In this document: piece by piece, positions 37,594 through 37,850 of the stretch
How positions within the stretch are numbered: the stretch's first letter is position 1
Layout: each line of letters starts with the position of its first letter
NCBI GenBank assembly: GCA_005789825.1
Contig: SXWY01000076.1
Coordinates: forward strand, 1-37,850
Length of the DNA stretch: 37,850 bases
Origin: Burkholderiales bacterium
Lineage (GTDB): Bacteria > Pseudomonadota > Gammaproteobacteria > Burkholderiales > Burkholderiaceae_C
Direction: 5' to 3'
Translations under genes and position numbers: made by a program
The notes under the pieces: generated by a model
The model's database searches: none
Seen by the model: the letters and a program-made list of their open reading frames with translations, nothing else
What the model was told of the DNA's origin: nothing

Positions 37594-37850
37594 ATGTTGA
37601 GTTGGCGCCGCTTTATTGTTTCCCTTGCATGGGGTGTGAGTGCTTTGGCGATTGCCCAAGAGCCGGTTGGTTTGCTGGCATGGACAAAGACCCATCCTGA
37701 TTGGAAGTCGGACAAAAAAGAATTGGCGCATGTCGCCAGCCAATGCGCCACCATGTACGACTTACTTGGCAATTTTTTCGCGGCCAATCCTATCCATGAA
37801 GAGCAACGCCGAAGCGCCAATATTTTTTTATCGAACAGCGATATTTACGC
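37594..37850 (+). CDS. Start of an exported hypothetical protein, truncated by the window end
   Basis: Own translation MLSWRRFIVSLAWGVSALAIAQEPVGLLAWTKTHPDWKSDKKELAHVASQCATMYDLLGNFFAANPIHEEQRRSANIFLSNSDIY; signal-peptide-like start, open to the window end. Confidence 0.6.
   Translation, partial: MLSWRRFIVSLAWGVSALAIAQEPVGLLAWTKTHPDWKSDKKELAHVASQCATMYDLLGNFFAANPIHEEQRRSANIFLSNSDIY

Noticed and set aside
1-37850. CRISPR arrays, tRNA/rRNA genes, insertion sequences, prophage genes
   Set aside because: No repeat-spacer arrays, no recognisable tRNA or rRNA sequence, no transposase or integrase ORFs seen in either strand's ORFs.

Overview
Bacterial, probably betaproteobacterial (Burkholderiales-like, inferred from gene content and codon style), gene-dense chromosomal window. 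From left to right it holds: (i) the 5' part of a TonB-dependent receptor (minus strand), divergent from a two-gene xanthine-oxidase-family Mo-hydroxylase (2Fe-2S plus Tat-exported Mo subunit); (ii) a PQQ-dependent alcohol dehydrogenase with a downstream substrate-binding-protein/cytochrome c fusion; (iii) a compact four-gene minus-strand operon encoding a TolQ/MotA-like channel, a MotB/ExbD-like TM helix fused to a DUF2135-like periplasmic domain, a membrane protein and a lipoprotein; (iv) a plus-strand operon of a YVTN beta-propeller, a cytochrome b561-like protein and a GT4 glycosyltransferase; (v) a thiol-dioxygenase-like cupin fused to four rhodanese domains; (vi) aroE; (vii) a tightly packed minus-strand operon of up to nine genes ending in soxX-soxY-soxZ-soxA, preceded by a second Tat-type Mo-hydroxylase pair, an alpha/beta hydrolase, a PF10118-like diiron-type protein and a small secreted protein, with no soxB or soxCD; (viii) TerC and two tandem PAP2 phosphatases; (ix) a SET-domain protein convergent with an Ate/Bpt-like GNAT-fold protein plus a YkgJ-type Cys-cluster protein; (x) an RND permease/adaptor pair; (xi) paaX divergent from paaABCDE; (xii) the start of an exported protein. 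The most promising candidates for an undescribed system are the soxB-less SoxXYZA/Mo-hydroxylase operon with a SoxY lacking the GGCGG arm, next to the dioxygenase-tetra-rhodanese protein; and the stator-like operon with a DUF2135-like domain. All assignments come from reading the sequence and recalled family motifs; no searches were run.
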